The translations under genes and the position numbers were made by a program. From contig JAZQFH010000011.1 of NCBI GenBank assembly GCA_045539425.1, positions 33,245 through 97,244 on the forward strand: a DNA stretch of 64,000 bases, in the 5' to 3' direction. This DNA comes from RUG14871 sp045539425. GTDB lineage: Bacteria; Bacillota_I; Bacilli_A; Erysipelotrichales; Erysipelotrichaceae. Shown here piece by piece: positions 51,018-59,394 of this stretch. Positions within the stretch are counted from its first letter, which is position 1. The number at the start of each line of letters is the position of its first letter. Under the pieces are notes generated by a model. That model was not told the origin of the DNA, ran no database searches, and saw nothing but the letters and a program-made list of their open reading frames with translations.

Positions 51018-51522
51018 GTTTCAGAAACTCCTTTCCCTTGATGACTTCATAGCGGCTGAGGTCATAGAAGTTATTCTGCCGCAGTGCCTCAAAGAGGACG
51101 AGTGCCACGCAGTTGGAAAGATTGAGGCTTCTTGCCTCCGGTACCATCGGAATGCGCAGGCAGTGCTCCAGATCCGCTTTCAGGATCTCCTTGTCGATGC
51201 CCGTGCTTTCTTTCCCGAAGACGAGGTAGATATTCTCTTCCGGCGGCGTAACGAAACTGACATCGGAATAGGTATTCTCCCCGTAACGCGTGATCAGCCA
51301 GTATACGCCCGGATTCTTTTCCTTAAACTCTTCCCAGGACTCGTATTCATGCAGGTCGACATCTTCCCTGTAGTCCATCCCGCTTCTTCTTAAGTGCTTC
51401 TCATCCAGATAGAAGCCGTACGGCTTGATCAGGTGCAGCGGGGAATTTGTAGCGGCACAGGTCCGCATGATATTGCCGGTATTCTGCGGAATCTCCGGCT
51501 GGTATAAGACGATATGGATCAT
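51010..51522 (-). CDS. trmL: tRNA (cytidine/uridine-34 2'-O)-methyltransferase TrmL
   Basis: A 170-aa SPOUT methyltransferase that modifies the wobble base of leucine tRNAs. Motif 1 is PQNTGNIMRTCA (about 11-22), motif 2 VFGKESTGI (about 102-110), and motif 3 IPMVPEARSLNLSNCVALVLFEA (about 124-146) forms the knot. Length fits the family. It lies close to leuS in function, not position. Confidence 0.93.
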   Translation of the reverse strand: MIHIVLYQPEIPQNTGNIMRTCAATNSPLHLIKPYGFYLDEKHLRRSGMDYREDVDLHEYESWEEFKEKNPGVYWLITRYGENTYSDVSFVTPPEENIYLVFGKESTGIDKEILKADLEHCLRIPMVPEARSLNLSNCVALVLFEALRQNNFYDLSRYEVIKGKEFLKHV

Positions 51523-51523
51523 C

Positions 51524-52192
51524 CTAGCCTACCTTCTTTCTGTAAAGGAAGCAGAGCCCGTTTAATATACCGAAGCCCGCAAAGAACGTTAATACGATGC
51601 GTAAGACGATATCCGCAAAGAACTGCTCCGGGAAGAAGCGGATCATCAGATCCGTCGCCGGATTGAGCAGCCAGAAGTCGTTCTTGGTAAAGAAGACGTG
51701 ATGGAAATTCGTCCAGAAGCTGTTGAAGTCCATTGCCGCATAGAGGGCAATCGCCCCGATCACAATTAAGAAGATCATCGAGACATTGGGGAACGCTCTG
51801 CTTAAGTCTTTGAGAAATCCCTTCTGCCCGTAATTCAGGAAATAGATCAGAACCACCGCCGCAATGCATACCTTGCGTACCACATCCGCGCTGAGATAGA
51901 GTGCCTTGACATCCACCATGTGATCCTTTTCGCGCTTGTTGAACACTTCGCGCTTTTCTCCGTCAATCACGGCCGTCACCACCATGTCTTCTCTTCTGTC
52001 CGCCGTATAGTCCAAAAGCACCTCTGTTGCCGTGATCAGCTCCTCATACGAGCAGCCGACATCTGCAGCAACATTGAGTTTGGCATATTCCGTTTTATAG
52101 AAGTTCAGATTGAACATGTTGACAATAATCGCTTCCAATAGCAGAAAGACGATCAGTGCCGCACTGAATACATTACAGCTGATCTTCCGCAT
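51524..52192 (-). CDS. TIGR01906/DUF1461-like membrane protein
   Basis: A 222-aa protein with four membrane helices (about 8-27, 106-122, 137-155, 190-215) and an extracytoplasmic part. It contains the FWTNFHHVFF and LLNPATDLMIRFFPEQFF blocks characteristic of the TIGR01906 family. Members are common in Bacillota; the function is unknown. It overlaps the rdgB end by 20 nt and precedes trmL. Confidence 0.8.
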   Translation of the reverse strand: MRKISCNVFSAALIVFLLLEAIIVNMFNLNFYKTEYAKLNVAADVGCSYEELITATEVLLDYTADRREDMVVTAVIDGEKREVFNKREKDHMVDVKALYLSADVVRKVCIAAVVLIYFLNYGQKGFLKDLSRAFPNVSMIFLIVIGAIALYAAMDFNSFWTNFHHVFFTKNDFWLLNPATDLMIRFFPEQFFADIVLRIVLTFFAGFGILNGLCFLYRKKVG

Positions 52193-52772
52193 TGTCTTTC
52201 TCCTTTAAGAATTCCAATAGCTGACGCGTGGCTTTGCCGCGATGCGAAATGGCATTCTTTTCTTCCGCCGTCAGTTCCGCCGTATTCCTGCCTAAGGACG
52301 GGACATAGAAGATCGGGTCATACCCGAAGCCGTGCTCCCCTTTCGGTGCCTTGGCGATTTCCCCGTGCAGCTCTCCTTTAAAGAGTTTCTCTTCGTTTTC
52401 GGAAACGTAAGCGATCACGCAGGTGAAGAATGCCCTACGGTTATCGGCATCTTTCAGCCTCTCCAGAATCACGCGGTGCTTTTCCGGATACGGGGTGTTT
52501 TCCCCGAGATATCTTGCGGAATAGATGCCCGGCTCATTGTTAAGTGCTTCGATGGAAAGGCCGGAATCATCCGCAATGCAGGTATGATGCGTATGTTCAA
52601 AGAGCGTTCTCGCCTTGATCAGAGCATTCTCTTCAAAGGTGGTTCCGTCTTCGATGATTTCAATCGGATCAAAGTCCTTCAGACATTTGATTGTATAGCC
52701 CAGCGGACTCAGCATCTCCGTATATTCCTTGACTTTATTCATGTTTGACGTTGCGATAACGATCGTTTTCAT
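52173..52772 (-). CDS. rdgB: RdgB/HAM1 XTP/dITP pyrophosphatase
   Basis: A 199-aa nucleotide house-cleaning enzyme that hydrolyses XTP and dITP to keep them out of DNA. The N-terminal SNMNKVKEY, the catalytic region TCIADDSGLSIEAL (about 68-81), RYLGE, GFGYDPIFYVP and SHRGKA are the family motifs. It overlaps the radical SAM gene by 4 nt (ATGA) upstream and the membrane gene by 20 nt downstream. Confidence 0.95.
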   Translation of the reverse strand: MKTIVIATSNMNKVKEYTEMLSPLGYTIKCLKDFDPIEIIEDGTTFEENALIKARTLFEHTHHTCIADDSGLSIEALNNEPGIYSARYLGENTPYPEKHRVILERLKDADNRRAFFTCVIAYVSENEEKLFKGELHGEIAKAPKGEHGFGYDPIFYVPSLGRNTAELTAEEKNAISHRGKATRQLLEFLKEKDNAEDQL

Positions 52773-54403
52773 AATGTAATCTCCTCGATTCTGTTTTCTT
52801 CTTCATCCACCAGGTAATGCCGGCAGATTTCATTATTTCTATGATACACCACAAGCTGGCGGATCATCTTCTTTTCATAGTAGAACGGAAGATAGACAGC
52901 ATAGTGCTCAAGCTCATACCAGTTGAATTTTCCGCTTTCATATAGATACGTCTTATCTTCAAATAATGGAAAGAGCACGGACGGACGGTTCTTCGTCTTG
53001 CGGTAGTAGTCATAGAGAAGACTTGCCTTCAGCTTCTCATCACTCATCTCGCCCTGAAGCGCCTCATACATCTTTAGGAAGTATTCCGGCAGCTGGTACG
53101 GATGCGGAAGCGCAGCGACCACCCTGCCGATTTTTTCAAACAGCGCAAACGCACTGCCCTGATTCTCTTTCAGAATATTTTTGACGGTGTGCTGCATCCG
53201 TCCGTTATTATAGGACTTTTCACATCCGAGTGCCACCGTGCGGATCCTGTTTAAATCCTCTTCGCTGAGCCATCTAGTCTTTTCCACTTCATAGGGAGAT
53301 GCATCAGAGGCAATGATACCGAAATTGGCGGACTGATAGCGCAGCGAGGTTCCCTTTAAAAGCTTCAACAGCCCCAGCTGCACTTCCTCGGTATAAAGCG
53401 AAAAGAGCTCGTTAAACGAATGTTCGAAGGATTCGATATCTTCGTAGGGTAAGCCCGCAATCAGGTCGGTATGAAGCGTAATCCCCGCTCCGTTCAGCCT
53501 TGCGATCACGCTCTTCAACCGCTTCAGATCACTCTTGCGGTTGACGGCTTTTAGCGTCTTTTCATTAAAGGACTGCACACCCACTTCAAAGCGGAAGCGC
53601 TTCTTATCCATCTTTGTGACCATGTAGTCGATCATCTCTTCCGGCAGCGTCTCCGCCACCAGTTCCATCTGGAAGCTCTCCACGCTCTCAATCTTCTCCA
53701 GGCGCTTCAGCGTCTCTAAAGAGCGCTTGTAGTCCAGATTGAAGGTACGGTCGAGAAACTTCACCTGCCGTATTCTGTACTGTTCCATCTTTTGATAGAT
53801 CCTCTCCATGTATGCATCGGAGAACTTGCGCACGACGCGGTCGGTTTCCGAAAGGCAGTAGGCACAGCCGAACGGACAGCCGCGGCTGGTTTCCACATAG
53901 AGATAGCGCTGATAGAGGTCATGCAGATCAAACGGCAGAAAGTACGGATCTTCAAACTGTTCGAGATAGCTTAGATCCACCCTTCCGACACGCACGCTCT
54001 GTCCTCTGTGCTCCTTGGTACAGTCCGACTTGCCCGTCGTGATGTACTTCCAGAGTTCCACTTCCCCTTCTCCGACACTGATGGCGTCGATGTCGTGATC
54101 AAACCAGTCATCATTGTCAAAGGTGACATCCGGGCCTCCGAGAATGATCTTTATCTGAGGTTTCTTCTGCCTTATGAGCGGGATCCAGGCCTTGACCAGT
54201 TCGCTGTTCCAGATATAGGTCGAGATACCGACCACATCAAAATCCTCCAGGTGCATTCGCTGTGTGATCTTAGAGAGATCATCGTTAATGGTATACTCCT
54301 GCAGCTCCACGTGTACATCTTTCGGAGCAGTGACATACAGCCAGCGGATGGCCAGGTTCTTATGAATATATTTGGCGTTCAGCGTTGTTAAAAGGACATT
54401 CAC
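52769..54403 (-). CDS. B12-binding-domain radical SAM protein
   Basis: A 544-aa radical SAM enzyme. Residues 1-125 hold a cobalamin-binding-like Rossmann part (VGISTYIW, LGGPDVTF). The [4Fe-4S] motif is C176-x3-C180-x2-C183 in GCPFGCAYCLS, followed by a TIM-like barrel with SDLKRLKSVIARL and LIAGLPYE. The C-terminal 150 residues are the DUF4080-type tail. Substrate unknown; relatives are seen widely in anaerobes. The first gene of a unit with rdgB, overlapping it by 4 nt. Confidence 0.87.
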   Translation of the reverse strand: MNVLLTTLNAKYIHKNLAIRWLYVTAPKDVHVELQEYTINDDLSKITQRMHLEDFDVVGISTYIWNSELVKAWIPLIRQKKPQIKIILGGPDVTFDNDDWFDHDIDAISVGEGEVELWKYITTGKSDCTKEHRGQSVRVGRVDLSYLEQFEDPYFLPFDLHDLYQRYLYVETSRGCPFGCAYCLSETDRVVRKFSDAYMERIYQKMEQYRIRQVKFLDRTFNLDYKRSLETLKRLEKIESVESFQMELVAETLPEEMIDYMVTKMDKKRFRFEVGVQSFNEKTLKAVNRKSDLKRLKSVIARLNGAGITLHTDLIAGLPYEDIESFEHSFNELFSLYTEEVQLGLLKLLKGTSLRYQSANFGIIASDASPYEVEKTRWLSEEDLNRIRTVALGCEKSYNNGRMQHTVKNILKENQGSAFALFEKIGRVVAALPHPYQLPEYFLKMYEALQGEMSDEKLKASLLYDYYRKTKNRPSVLFPLFEDKTYLYESGKFNWYELEHYAVYLPFYYEKKMIRQLVVYHRNNEICRHYLVDEEENRIEEITL

Positions 54404-54453
54404 AGGGTTATTTTACCACAGTTATCCTTCATAACATATTCCGTGCAATCCGC

Positions 54454-54483
54454 AAAAAAAGAGATCCTCCTTAGGGGGATCTC
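54454..54483 (-). terminator. Terminator of infC-rpmI-rplT
   Basis: GAGATCC-CCCTAAGGA-GGATCTC hairpin followed by T7 on the minus strand, just after the rplT stop. Confidence 0.88.
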
Positions 54484-54494
54484 AATTTTGAAAA

Positions 54495-54854
54495 CTATTT
54501 TTCGAGTGCTTTTTTCGCTGTATCGCAGATGTTCTTGAAGCCGTTGGCATCATGAATTGCGATTTCGCTTAACATCTTACGGTTGATGTCGACATTGGCG
54601 ACCTTTAAACCGTGCATTAACTGAGAATAGCTTAAGTCGTTCATTCTGGCTGCAGCGTTGATACGTGCGATCCATAATTTACGCATTTCGCGTTTCAGTT
54701 TCTTTCTGTCGATGTAGGAGTATTTCAGGGAATGCATCACCTGCTCATGAGCAGTTCTGTATAATGCATGCTTGCTGCCGAAATAGCCTTTCGCGAGTTT
54801 TAATACTTTCTTTCTTCTTGCTCTGCTTGCTACGCTTGCTTTAACTCTTGGCAT
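54495..54854 (-). CDS. rplT: 50S ribosomal protein L20
   Basis: A 119-aa protein of normal length that binds 23S rRNA early in 50S assembly. The RVKASVASRARRKKVLKLAKGYFGSK start and YIDRKKLKREMRKLWIARINAA middle are typical. L20 also represses its own operon through the leader upstream of infC in many Bacillota. It follows rpmI by 15 nt. Confidence 0.97.
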   Translation of the reverse strand: MPRVKASVASRARRKKVLKLAKGYFGSKHALYRTAHEQVMHSLKYSYIDRKKLKREMRKLWIARINAAARMNDLSYSQLMHGLKVANVDINRKMLSEIAIHDANGFKNICDTAKKALEK

Positions 54855-54869
54855 GTTTCAATCCTCCTC

Positions 54870-55064
54870 TTAGTCCTGAATCAGCGCTTTGACGCGTTTG
54901 AAATCGCTCTTGCTGACTAATGCTGGTTTACGTAAGTTACGTTTCTGTTTGTGTGTCTTATAAGGTGCACGGTGGCTGACATAAGCATGTCCGCGTTTTA
55001 ACTGACCACTACCTGTTCTGTGAACACGCTTTGCGAGTGCTCTCTTTGTTTTCATCTTAGGCAT
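54870..55064 (-). CDS. rpmI: 50S ribosomal protein L35
   Basis: A 64-aa basic ribosomal protein with the normal sequence outline (KMKTKRALAKRVHRTGSGQLKRGHA ... HKQKRNLRKP). It is the middle gene of the conserved infC-rpmI-rplT operon, 19 nt after infC. Confidence 0.97.
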   Translation of the reverse strand: MPKMKTKRALAKRVHRTGSGQLKRGHAYVSHRAPYKTHKQKRNLRKPALVSKSDFKRVKALIQD

Positions 55065-55083
55065 AATTCTTTCCCTCCATACT

Positions 55084-55611
55084 TTATTTTTTCTTTGGTG
55101 AAATTACTACTGACAGTATGTTGCCTTCCAGCTTCGGCTGTTTCTCCACATTGGAGATATCGGCTAATGTCTCGATAAAGCTGTCCATGATCTTACGTCC
55201 GACTTCCTGTCGGGTCATCATACGACCGCGGAACCGCATATCGGCTTTGACTTTCATGCCGTTTTCCAGCCATCCTCTGGCCTGCTTGACTTTGGTATCA
55301 AAGTCGTGTGTGTCAATAACAGGAGATAACCTCAGCGGTTTCACCTCTGTTACATGCTGATTCTTTTTGGCTTCTTTCGCTTTCTTCTGTTGTTCAAAAC
55401 GGTATTTGCCGTAATCCAGAATTTTACAGACTGGTGGAACTGCGTTCGGAGCTACGCAGAATAAGTCCAGATCATTCTCATAGGCTTTTTCAATTGCTTC
55501 CCGGCGCATCATGACACCGAGCTGTTCTCCGGTTGGACCGATTACCATAACCTCTTTGAAACGGATGTTCTCGTTTACAAAGTCGTCCATGTTATTCTTT
55601 CTGTTACTGAT
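55084..55611 (-). CDS. infC: Translation initiation factor IF-3, probable AUC start
   Basis: IF-3 proofreads start codon selection on the 30S subunit. It has the NENIRFKEVMVIG start, CKILDYGKYRFE, and the C-terminal KVKADMRFRGR block. AGAGGTGA (55624-55617) lies 5 nt before an ATC codon at 55611, which begins ISNRKN. This agrees with other IF-3 genes that start at rare AUU/AUC codons. Upstream in-frame ATG codons lie in the leader and the ATG at about 55572 is downstream of the site without its own SD. The rare start is known to allow IF-3 autoregulation. Confidence 0.88.
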   Translation of the reverse strand: MSNRKNNMDDFVNENIRFKEVMVIGPTGEQLGVMMRREAIEKAYENDLDLFCVAPNAVPPVCKILDYGKYRFEQQKKAKEAKKNQHVTEVKPLRLSPVIDTHDFDTKVKQARGWLENGMKVKADMRFRGRMMTRQEVGRKIMDSFIETLADISNVEKQPKLEGNILSVVISPKKK

Positions 55612-55624
55612 TTTTGTCACCTCT

Positions 55625-55784
55625 TTCATCAAATAGATAAATAAAAAGCGGACGTACACCCGCTATGTTTGCCTATACATCTTCGATAGCTCTATACCCA
55701 TGTCCTGAGGACAATCAGGTGAGAAACGGGTGTTTCTACTTTCTATTGCTTGAATATCTTATCATAGGGAAGACAGACTGTCAA
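55625..55784 (-). ncRNA. L20-type leader RNA with promoter before infC
   Basis: On the minus strand TTGACA (55784-55779), a 17-nt spacer and TAAGAT (55761-55756) start a leader of about 150 nt. It has hairpins (for example TGTCCTCAGGACA) and ends in AGCGG-GTGTACGT-CCGCT-T5, a terminator just before the infC start. This is the arrangement of the Bacillota L20 leader, where L20 binding causes termination. Confidence 0.82.
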
Positions 55785-55941
55785 CGCTTTTTGCGTCTCT
55801 TTCCGCTCACTTCTCTCTCAGATATCCGCGGATATTATAGCACTCTTTCCCTCAATTTCCAAGCATATGACTTCCCTTCTCGGATTTCGTTTCCCTTTAT
55901 TCTTTTTTTATTATAAAATAATGGTTAGGAGGTATCCGTTT

Positions 55942-57330
55942 ATGCTGAAAAGGAAACTCACCTGGGTACTGATTCTGCTTCTGTTGATTGGAGCGGCATC
56001 CGGGTACATTATATTCTCAAAGAATGACAAGGCAATCGACCAGCTGGTCGCCATGGAATACACAGAGGAGGAGGCAAAGAAGATCAGGGATCTCGGCATT
56101 GCCGATGACGTCATCCGCTTCGGTAACTGTGACCTCTTCGAATATGCCTTCCGCAACAATGCTGTCACAAAGGATAACTACAAAAGATATCTGATCGCCA
56201 ACGATGCGCTTCCGCAAGGATACAGCGCGGAGGATATCACTCAGAGCATGGATGCCATGAGCAAACAGGGCTACAGCGATGAGGAAGGCTTCTCCCTGAT
56301 GAACCGCTATCCGAAAGAGACAACCGCAAAACTCTTCGAATATCCGAAGCCGGAGAAACTGGATACGGTACTGAAGCTGTTGGACAAAGGCTATTCCGTT
56401 GAGCAGAGCATTCAGCTTTCCAGTGAGAGCACCGACATTATCGATCAGCTGATCGGAGAGGATGCCGATTACGAGCTCTTAAGCAAGCTGCAGGAAAAAG
56501 GCTACACCCTCTCGGAAACGGTCAACATCATGAAGTCCGTCCCGAAGGAATATCATGAGCTCCTGAAGAAAATGAAGTATATTCCGACACTGGAAAAGCT
56601 GGCCTTTGAGGAAGGCTTCCAGTTCGATCTGTTACCGCGTTATCTGCTTGCCATTGAATTCAATGACAAGACCCCGTGCGAAGCCGTCAGCTGGGTCAAT
56701 AAAGATGGCGACTACATCCCGGCGGAAGATGTCCGCTACTCCGCACTCTACCACGATGAAAAGGAAATCACCAATCCGGACAGCATCACGGTCTACATCA
56801 ACAAGCGCAGCTATCTGCCAAGCGACTATGTACCAAGCGACTTGGTCAGCTTACCGGAAGGCTATTACGGCAACGATCAGCCGATGCGCAAGGAAGCCGC
56901 CGATGCTTTGGTAAAGATGAGCGATGACTGCCTCGCAGCCGGCTATGCCCGCCTGTACGGTCAGAGCAACTACCGCTCCTACAAACTGCAGAACTCGCTT
57001 TACAACCGCTATGTTTCCAATAACGGCAAGGCCAGTGCCGACCGCTATTCCGCCCGTCCGGGATTCTCCGAACACCAGACAGGTCTTGCGACAGACCTTG
57101 GCGGAGGCGTCTACGACATGCTGGACTTCGCCTACTATCCAGGATACAAGTGGGTCGTACAGAACGCCCACAAGTACGGCTTCATTCAGCGCTACCAGAA
57201 AGGCAAGGAATTCCTGACGGGATTCCAGTATGAATCCTGGCACTTCCGCTATGTCGGCGTCGAAGCTGCCACGATCATGTACGAGCACAACTGGACACTG
57301 GATGAATACGTCGAGTTATTCGATAACTAA
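55942..57330 (+). CDS. D-alanyl-D-alanine carboxypeptidase of the VanY/LdcB type
   Basis: A 462-aa zinc peptidase. It has an N-terminal membrane anchor (about 5-22). Residues 25-280 hold repeats of about 30 residues containing Gly-Tyr-Ser/Thr-x-x-Glu (KQGYSDEEG, DKGYSVEQS, EKGYTLSET). The C-terminal VanY domain has SARPGFSEHQTGLATDLG (H and D zinc ligands) and ESWHFRYVG. It trims peptidoglycan stem peptides. AGGAGG lies 9 nt before the ATG at 55942. The repeat region is unusual for the family, which normally has a short linker. Confidence 0.88.
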   Translation: MLKRKLTWVLILLLLIGAASGYIIFSKNDKAIDQLVAMEYTEEEAKKIRDLGIADDVIRFGNCDLFEYAFRNNAVTKDNYKRYLIANDALPQGYSAEDITQSMDAMSKQGYSDEEGFSLMNRYPKETTAKLFEYPKPEKLDTVLKLLDKGYSVEQSIQLSSESTDIIDQLIGEDADYELLSKLQEKGYTLSETVNIMKSVPKEYHELLKKMKYIPTLEKLAFEEGFQFDLLPRYLLAIEFNDKTPCEAVSWVNKDGDYIPAEDVRYSALYHDEKEITNPDSITVYINKRSYLPSDYVPSDLVSLPEGYYGNDQPMRKEAADALVKMSDDCLAAGYARLYGQSNYRSYKLQNSLYNRYVSNNGKASADRYSARPGFSEHQTGLATDLGGGVYDMLDFAYYPGYKWVVQNAHKYGFIQRYQKGKEFLTGFQYESWHFRYVGVEAATIMYEHNWTLDEYVELFDN

Positions 57331-57339
57331 AACCCTCAC

Positions 57340-57367
57340 GGAGCAGCAGTATTGCTGCTCCTTTTCT
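57340..57367 (+). terminator. Terminator after the VanY-type gene
   Basis: GGAGCAGCA-GTAT-TGCTGCTCC followed by TTTTC. Confidence 0.85.
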
Positions 57368-57375
57368 TATGCATG

Positions 57376-57405
57376 AAAAAGGCACTCCCCTGACGGAAGT
57401 GCCTT
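57376..57405 (-). terminator. Terminator of the LacI-family gene
   Basis: AAGGCACT pairs with AGTGCCTT with T5 on the minus strand, after the stop at 57430. Confidence 0.85.
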
Positions 57406-57429
57406 CTGCTTTGAAATGGTTCAGCGATG

Positions 57430-58416
57430 TTATTTGGTTGTCTGACGCGGCGTGTAGACGTAACTCAGATTGATGGTACCCTCTTCGTTTTCGTCTTCCA
57501 GCATCTTTGTCATCTTGCGCATCGCAACCGCACCTAAGTCATAGGACGGAAGCGAGAAGCTCGAAAGCTGCGGACGCATCATGGAGTTATACTTTGTATC
57601 AATCAGACATACAACTTCCATCTCTTCCGGAATATTGACGCCGATTTCCTTTGTCGCATTGATGCAGGCCATGGCCTGGGAATCACGGTTGGTCAATACC
57701 AGCTGATGGCGGTGCGTCTTGAAGTATTCCTGCAGATAGTCATAGGAATTATGGTATCCGCGCGGAATCTGCACGTAATTCTCAAATGTCTTGCCGTGCT
57801 TTTCAAAGGCTCTGCTTGCCCCGGCGATCATCTTGCGGATGGAATTGCGGTGGGTACGGTCTTCGACGATCGCGATATCCGTCACACCCTTATCCAGATA
57901 GGAATCCACTAACTCTTCCACAGCCTTTTCGATGTCGACATAAACGCTGGAGGTGCGGTGTCCGCTGATCTTGTCCCCGATGACAACGATCGGGATCTCG
58001 TAGCTTGTGAGAATCTTGATCTCCTCATCCTGCAGCTTGTCGGAATAAATGATAACACCGTCCACATGGGACTTGATGATGTTCTCAATGACTTCACCGA
58101 TCTCGGTGATACCTTCCGTCACCGTGTGCAGCATGATGTTGTATTTGTAAATCTTGGAGACGTCCAGTAAGCCGTTGATAATCTGTCCCGTATACGTGAA
58201 TGACGCTTCCGGGATCACCAGCGCAATGGTAGTCGTCTTTTTCAGCGCAAGACCCTGAGCCACGGCATTCGGTTTGTAGCCCAGCTTCTCAATGGCGGCT
58301 TCGACGCGGTCACGGGTTTCCCCGCGGACGATCTCCATTCCGTTGATTACACGGCTGACCGTTGCCAAAGACACATTGGCTTCCTTCGCTACATCGTATA
58401 TGGTTACTCTCTTCAT
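57430..58416 (-). CDS. ccpA: LacI-family regulator, CcpA-like
   Basis: A 328-aa LacI/GalR repressor. The helix-turn-helix is at 3-25 (VTIYDVAKEANVSLATVSRVIN), the hinge contains PNAVAQGLALKKTTTI, and the periplasmic-binding-like core ends in MRKMTKMLEDE. The N-terminus and hinge closely follow Bacillota CcpA, the global catabolite regulator that binds HPr-Ser46-P and cre sites. cre-like sites lie at 15847 and 20322 in this window. Specific HPr-contact residues were not checked, so another LacI-type regulator remains possible. Confidence 0.78.
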   Translation of the reverse strand: MKRVTIYDVAKEANVSLATVSRVINGMEIVRGETRDRVEAAIEKLGYKPNAVAQGLALKKTTTIALVIPEASFTYTGQIINGLLDVSKIYKYNIMLHTVTEGITEIGEVIENIIKSHVDGVIIYSDKLQDEEIKILTSYEIPIVVIGDKISGHRTSSVYVDIEKAVEELVDSYLDKGVTDIAIVEDRTHRNSIRKMIAGASRAFEKHGKTFENYVQIPRGYHNSYDYLQEYFKTHRHQLVLTNRDSQAMACINATKEIGVNIPEEMEVVCLIDTKYNSMMRPQLSSFSLPSYDLGAVAMRKMTKMLEDENEEGTINLSYVYTPRQTTK

Positions 58417-58422
58417 AAATAC

Positions 58423-58887
58423 CTATTCCTTCGGATCTTCGTCATCCTTTTTCAATAATTCCTCGATTTTTTCGGATACCAGTAAAGCGAGGTTGATTCC
58501 TGCGTTCTTCACCTTCTCCAATCCTTCCTTCACGTCCGGCCGGTTGAAGAAGTCTTCCACGGAATCCTTTACCGTATTGACCGTCTTCTGGACTTCTTCG
58601 CTCTTGATGAAGTCATCCAGCTTTTCGCCGGCCTGGTTCAGAACTTCTTTTCCTTTATTGAGCGTGGAGTTGACTTTTTCGTCTTCCTTCAGCTCCTGAT
58701 ATTTTTCTGTGACATTTTTGGACAGATCACTGACTGTCTTGGTTACCTTTTCCAGGATTTCCTTGAAGCCGTTATCATCCTTTTCATCATCCAATGTGGC
58801 ACCATAGGCAAATTCCAGATCCTTGGTTTCCTTTTTCAGATCTTCCAGTAATTCCTCAATGGTAGCTTTTTCTTTTTCTTCACTCAT
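58423..58887 (-). CDS. Charged coiled-coil protein, function unknown
   Basis: A 154-aa cytoplasmic protein, very rich in Glu and Lys, with repeated helical segments (EELLEDLKKE, EILEKVTKTVSDLSKN, EVLNQAGEKLDDFIK, VEDFFNRPDVKEGLEKV). It has no signal or membrane helix. It overlaps the next upstream gene by 4 nt (ATGA) and lies 6 nt before the CcpA-like gene, so it is part of a three-gene unit. No family assigned. Confidence 0.6.
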   Translation of the reverse strand: MSEEKEKATIEELLEDLKKETKDLEFAYGATLDDEKDDNGFKEILEKVTKTVSDLSKNVTEKYQELKEDEKVNSTLNKGKEVLNQAGEKLDDFIKSEEVQKTVNTVKDSVEDFFNRPDVKEGLEKVKNAGINLALLVSEKIEELLKKDDEDPKE

Positions 58888-59297
58888 TCTTCATTACCTC
58901 CCGTCTCTTCTTTCACTTCTTCTTCCGGGACTGCAACTTCCGATTTCACGGCTTTCTTGTCAAAGCGTTCAAAGAACGCCTTGAGCCAGTCCAAGAAGGC
59001 GTTGAAGTTTTCCGAGATAAACTTCAGTGCATCACTGACGACCTTGTTCGTCGCGGTGTTGACCTTATCGGCCGAACGCGAGATGTTCACGACCGTCTGA
59101 ATCGGCTCCTGCACCCGGTCGATCGTCGTATTGACCGAATCGATCGTTCCGTTCACCTTCTCTAATGTGAACTTGATGTCATGCAGGAACATGATTATTC
59201 TCTTCATGAGGATAACCAAAAAAATCAAAACCAGACAACCGAAAAACGGAAGCAGTTTTGATGATACTTCAAATAAAGAATCTAGCAGTCTATCCAT
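58884..59297 (-). CDS. DUF948-like membrane protein
   Basis: A 137-aa protein with an N-terminal membrane helix (about 15-36) and a long helical region with the VNGTIDSVNTTIDRVQEPI repeat (about 47-66), typical of DUF948 proteins (methyl-accepting-chemotaxis-like stalks). Acidic C-terminus. A TATAAT at 59327-59322 and AAAGGTGA before the ATG give it its own promoter. With the coiled-coil protein it probably forms an envelope complex; the role is unknown. Confidence 0.7.
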   Translation of the reverse strand: MDRLLDSLFEVSSKLLPFFGCLVLIFLVILMKRIIMFLHDIKFTLEKVNGTIDSVNTTIDRVQEPIQTVVNISRSADKVNTATNKVVSDALKFISENFNAFLDWLKAFFERFDKKAVKSEVAVPEEEVKEETGGNEE

Positions 59298-59394
59298 AAT
59301 AATACATCACCTTTTATGGATATTATAATACAAATGAAAAAATTTTCAAGATTTCTGATAGCGTTTTACCAGACCAATTTTCGCTTCTGCCCAA

